Shown here piece by piece: positions 46,601 to 46,890 of a stretch of DNA of 46,890 nucleotides. The DNA comes from Pseudomonadota bacterium (GTDB lineage Bacteria; Pseudomonadota; Gammaproteobacteria; Pseudomonadales; Moraxellaceae). Location of the stretch: the NCBI GenBank assembly GCA_021833365.1, contig JAKBFV010000012.1:1-46890 (forward strand), written 5' to 3'. The notes under the pieces are model-generated. The model made no database searches and was not told the DNA's origin. It saw only the letters and a list, made by a program, of their open reading frames with translations. A program made the translations under genes and the position numbers. Position 1 is the stretch's first letter, and every line of letters begins with the position of its first letter.

Positions 46601-46890
46601 TCAATCCCCGCCTAGATAAGCCTGTAGGTCGATGGTCTGCAGATGCTCGGCGACGCGTGCCTCATAACCCAGTTGCCGCTTCAGACAGGCGCGCAAAGCG
46701 TCCGCGGCCGTCGGCTCACCATGATTGATCAGGGTCAGGCGTGGCGGCTTGGCCAGGCTGGCGAGCCAGGTGAGCATCTCCTGTTGATCGGCGTGTGCTG
46801 ACAGGGAGGCCATGTTCTCGATATGGCAGCGTACTGGAATGTCCATGCCGAGCAGCTTGATCGTCGTGGCACCGCGCACGAGCAGGTCGC
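46601..46890 (-). CDS. Beta-CASP/RMMBL metallo-beta-lactamase RNase, C-terminal part (cut by window end)
   Basis: 96 codons visible, running off the right edge; the gene starts beyond the window. The residues HIENMASLSAHADQQEMLTWL and LTLINHGEPTAADALR match the C-terminal RNA-specificity region (beta-CASP plus RMMBL) of MBL-fold RNases related to CPSF73 and RNase J-like proteins. The His of SAHAD and the His of NHGE are the late metal/catalytic residues. An internal GTG at 46877-46879 is not the real start, because the reading frame continues upstream as DLL. It converges on tRNA-Arg(CCU). Confidence 0.85.
   Translation of the reverse strand, partial: DLLVRGATTIKLLGMDIPVRCHIENMASLSAHADQQEMLTWLASLAKPPRLTLINHGEPTAADALRACLKRQLGYEARVAEHLQTIDLQAYLGGD

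Overview
The window is a dense, GC-rich bacterial chromosome segment, about 60% GC by eye. It looks gammaproteobacterial and most likely belongs to the Pseudomonadales. The order DUF3108-purN-purM / DUF2066-hda, the lpxH-ppiB-glnS-cysS-folD-tRNA block, and the run tilS-pyrG-kdsA-eno-ftsB-ispD-ispF-truD-surE-pcm-nlpD-rpoS are gammaproteobacterial arrangements. A CDP-alcohol phosphatidyltransferase beside hda and two rhombotarget-like surface proteins suggest a relative of Moraxellaceae. This taxonomy is inferred from gene order and protein flavour; no search was run.

Layout. 1-6.5 kb: apbC and dcd, facing DUF3108-purN-purM; then a divergent DUF2066-phosphatidyltransferase-hda operon. 6.6-10.8 kb: two adjacent paralogous beta-helix surface proteins with C-terminal sorting tails. 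10.9-17.2 kb: tRNA-Leu, sdhE, miaE, lpxH, ppiB, glnS, cysS, folD. 17.3-17.9 kb: a tRNA cluster (Pro, Arg, His, Lys) behind a strong promoter. 18.0-20.4 kb: an accessory patch with three toxin-antitoxin modules (ParDE-like, MazEF-like with a frameshifted toxin, VapBC) and a 281-bp IS66-family relic that still has a perfect 8-bp target-site duplication. 20.4-30.9 kb: a ten-gene chemosensory operon. 31-36.6 kb: a TauE/SafE permease divergent from cysB, DUF190-crcB, two short-chain dehydrogenases and tilS. 36.7-46.9 kb: pyrG to rpoS, tRNA-Arg(CCU), and the 3' part of a beta-CASP metallo-beta-lactamase RNase.

The chemosensory operon is the most interesting part. Its order (membrane receptor, cheY, cheA, soluble PAS receptor with a C-terminal CheR-docking peptide, cheW, cheR, cheD, cheB) resembles the Che2/F7-type cluster of Pseudomonas aeruginosa with its Aer2 receptor. 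Here the soluble receptor has four PAS domains. The first two are near-duplicates that keep the proximal His and the Arg 20 residues downstream that define heme-PAS domains of the FixL type. After cheB come two further genes, each overlapping its predecessor: a 202-residue protein that looks like a degenerate MCP signalling hairpin, and an ODP-type di-iron metallo-beta-lactamase-fold protein like the oxygen sensor known from Treponema denticola chemotaxis. Together they suggest a cytoplasmic oxygen/redox-sensing array with two chemically different oxygen-binding inputs and an unusual adaptor. This is inference from motifs and gene order.

The housekeeping stretches are tightly packed, with many stop/start overlaps (ATGA, GTGA, TTGA, TGATG) that imply translational coupling. 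Where the first in-frame codon was not the best start, the start was chosen from the ribosome binding site, the overlap with the upstream stop and the family's usual N-terminus; doubtful cases are marked.
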